This document shows positions 38,897 to 39,796 of a stretch of DNA of 39,796 nucleotides, one piece after another. The stretch is from JAYFRL01 sp034925905 (GTDB taxonomy: Bacteria; Bacillota; Clostridia; Lachnospirales; Anaerotignaceae): contig JAYFRL010000025.1 in assembly GCA_034925905.1 (NCBI GenBank), forward strand, positions 1 through 39,796, in the 5' to 3' direction. The notes under the pieces are model-generated. The model did no database searches. It saw nothing but the letters and a program-made list of their open reading frames with translations, and was not told the origin of the DNA. Position 1 is the stretch's first letter. Each line of letters begins with the position of its first letter. Position numbers and translations under genes: made by a program.

Positions 38897-39750
38897 AACC
38901 ACAATTCAAATACAAACTAATTTACCAACATCGCGATAAATATCCAATTGTAGATATGTGTCAGTTCTTCGGGGTATCACGCAGTGGCTATTACGGTTAT
39001 CTTAGCAAGAGGGATTTACCGAATAGGGACGCTCCTTTGGCCGAAATGATAGCCGAGTGCCAGAAGAAGCACGGTAGAATTCACGGCTACAGGTATGTTC
39101 ACTTGTGGCTGGAGCGACAGAAAGGTATCCATCGCAACCCTAAAACGGTATTGCGCGTCATGCGAAAATATGACCTCCTGTCGGTTATAATGCGGCGGAA
39201 AAAGTACCGTCAAATGGGACAACAACTTCACAAATATGAGAATCTGCTCAATCGCAACTTTTCGACAGATCGGCCCAATACCAAGTGGGTAACGGATATT
39301 TCATATATTCATACTGCGCAGGGAGTGCTCTATCTGTCTATTATACGAGACCTTTATGATAACAGCATTGTTGCTTTCCGTATAGGCACGGAGCAAACAG
39401 TAAACCTTGTTTTAAATACGATTAAAGCTGCTGTTGAAAAAAAGAAGGTCGCTGGGGAGTTGCACCTCCACAGCGACCAGGGGTTTCAATACACCTCACA
39501 AGCATACTTCAACCTAATCAAAGAGTACGGCATCACACCTTCCATGTCAAGACGTGGGAACTGCTATGACAATGCTATGGCCGAGAATTTCTTTTCTATT
39601 CTCGAAACTGAATGCATTTATCGGGACAAGTTAAAATCATTTAACGAGGCAAGAGAACGCATTGAGGAGTACATTTATTTCTACAACAATGAGAGGTTTC
39701 AGCTTAAAAACAAACTGACGCCGTTTGAAAAACGACGCCAGCTCGCGTAA
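38893..39750 (+). CDS. IS3-family transposase OrfB (DDE integrase core)
   Basis: A 285-residue catalytic transposase subunit. An N-terminal HTH_21-type region (KKHGRIHGYRYVHLWLERQ) precedes the rve core. The DDE triad is visible as WVTDISYIHT, HLHSDQGFQYTS and MAENFFSILETE. The start codon is GTG at 38893. The gene is intact here, so this copy could be active. Confidence 0.95.
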   Translation: MKPQFKYKLIYQHRDKYPIVDMCQFFGVSRSGYYGYLSKRDLPNRDAPLAEMIAECQKKHGRIHGYRYVHLWLERQKGIHRNPKTVLRVMRKYDLLSVIMRRKKYRQMGQQLHKYENLLNRNFSTDRPNTKWVTDISYIHTAQGVLYLSIIRDLYDNSIVAFRIGTEQTVNLVLNTIKAAVEKKKVAGELHLHSDQGFQYTSQAYFNLIKEYGITPSMSRRGNCYDNAMAENFFSILETECIYRDKLKSFNEARERIEEYIYFYNNERFQLKNKLTPFEKRRQLA

Positions 39751-39796
39751 TTCCACGATATCCTACGATAGGCTTTTCTGTTTCATGTCCATTAAC

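Larger units (their letters stand above)
38527..39796 (+). mobile_element. IS3-family insertion sequence, cut by the window end
   Basis: The left inverted repeat starts TGCACCGC at 38527 and matches the reverse complement of the right repeat seen at 70-118. Two overlapping genes follow. The copy stops 14 bases short of its expected right end; the complete element would be about 1284 bp. The three bases before it are ATG (38524-38526), and the three bases after the right end at 119-121 are also ATG. Three-base target duplications are typical of several IS3-family groups. Confidence 0.93.

Noticed and set aside
1..39796. CRISPR arrays, tRNA or rRNA genes, phage genes
   Set aside because: I saw no regularly spaced repeats, no cloverleaf with a CCA-end pattern, no rRNA signature and no phage structural or integrase genes apart from the IS3 element.

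Overview
The window looks like chromosomal DNA from a low-to-mid GC, spore-forming anaerobic Firmicute (class Clostridia, probably near the Lachnospiraceae or Anaerotignum-like lineages). The signs are spo0A, a CotF-like spore protein, a T-box leader, a TPP riboswitch, an ANTAR regulator, a type III glutamine synthetase, a TRAP transporter and strong AGGAGG-type ribosome binding sites. I cannot name a species.

Layout. Positions 1-118 are the right end of an IS3-family element. Positions 119-12307 (minus strand) hold one long operon, read from a clear promoter at 12279-12307. In transcription order it contains a split glutamate synthase (glutaminase subunit, Fe-S/FMN synthase subunit, four-cluster ferredoxin, FAD oxidoreductase, GXGXG alpha-domain subunit), a divergent type I glutamine synthetase-like enzyme, an ANTAR antiterminator, carA, and a carB gene fused in frame to dapF. 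Divergently, 12358-18404 (plus strand) holds glnN (GSIII), an ammonium channel with a fused PII domain, and asnB behind an asparagine-specific T-box. Together 0.1-18.4 kb form a nitrogen-assimilation island. It takes up ammonium, fixes it through GS/GOGAT, and passes glutamine nitrogen to carbamoyl phosphate, asparagine and, through DapF, the lysine/peptidoglycan branch.

From 18.4 to 28.7 kb the content is mixed: a membrane acyltransferase and purE (minus); secG and rnr (plus); a MarR-controlled heterodimeric ABC exporter (minus); an acetate kinase-family protein with altered active-site residues and a polyamine-type GNAT acetyltransferase (plus).

From 28.7 to 35.5 kb is a self-contained sigma-54 module. 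A PAS-AAA+ enhancer-binding regulator (minus) faces a near-perfect -24/-12 promoter. That promoter drives two tandem paralogous SDR dehydrogenases and a three-component TRAP transporter. The intergenic region carries several inverted repeats that are good activator-site candidates.

From 35.5 to 38.5 kb lie spo0A, a TPP riboswitch with the thiamin transporter gene thiT, a DUF523 gene and a CotF-like gene. Positions 38527-39796 hold an IS3-family element that runs off the window. Its last 104 bases are identical to bases 1-104.

The most noteworthy signals are the CarB-DapF fusion; the leader of the glutamate synthase operon, where ANTAR-type hairpins exclude an intrinsic terminator while the ANTAR gene lies in the same operon; a matching AAAGGC hexaloop inside the glnN leader terminator; and the sigma-54/SDR/TRAP module. 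All functions are inferred from sequence; no database search was run.
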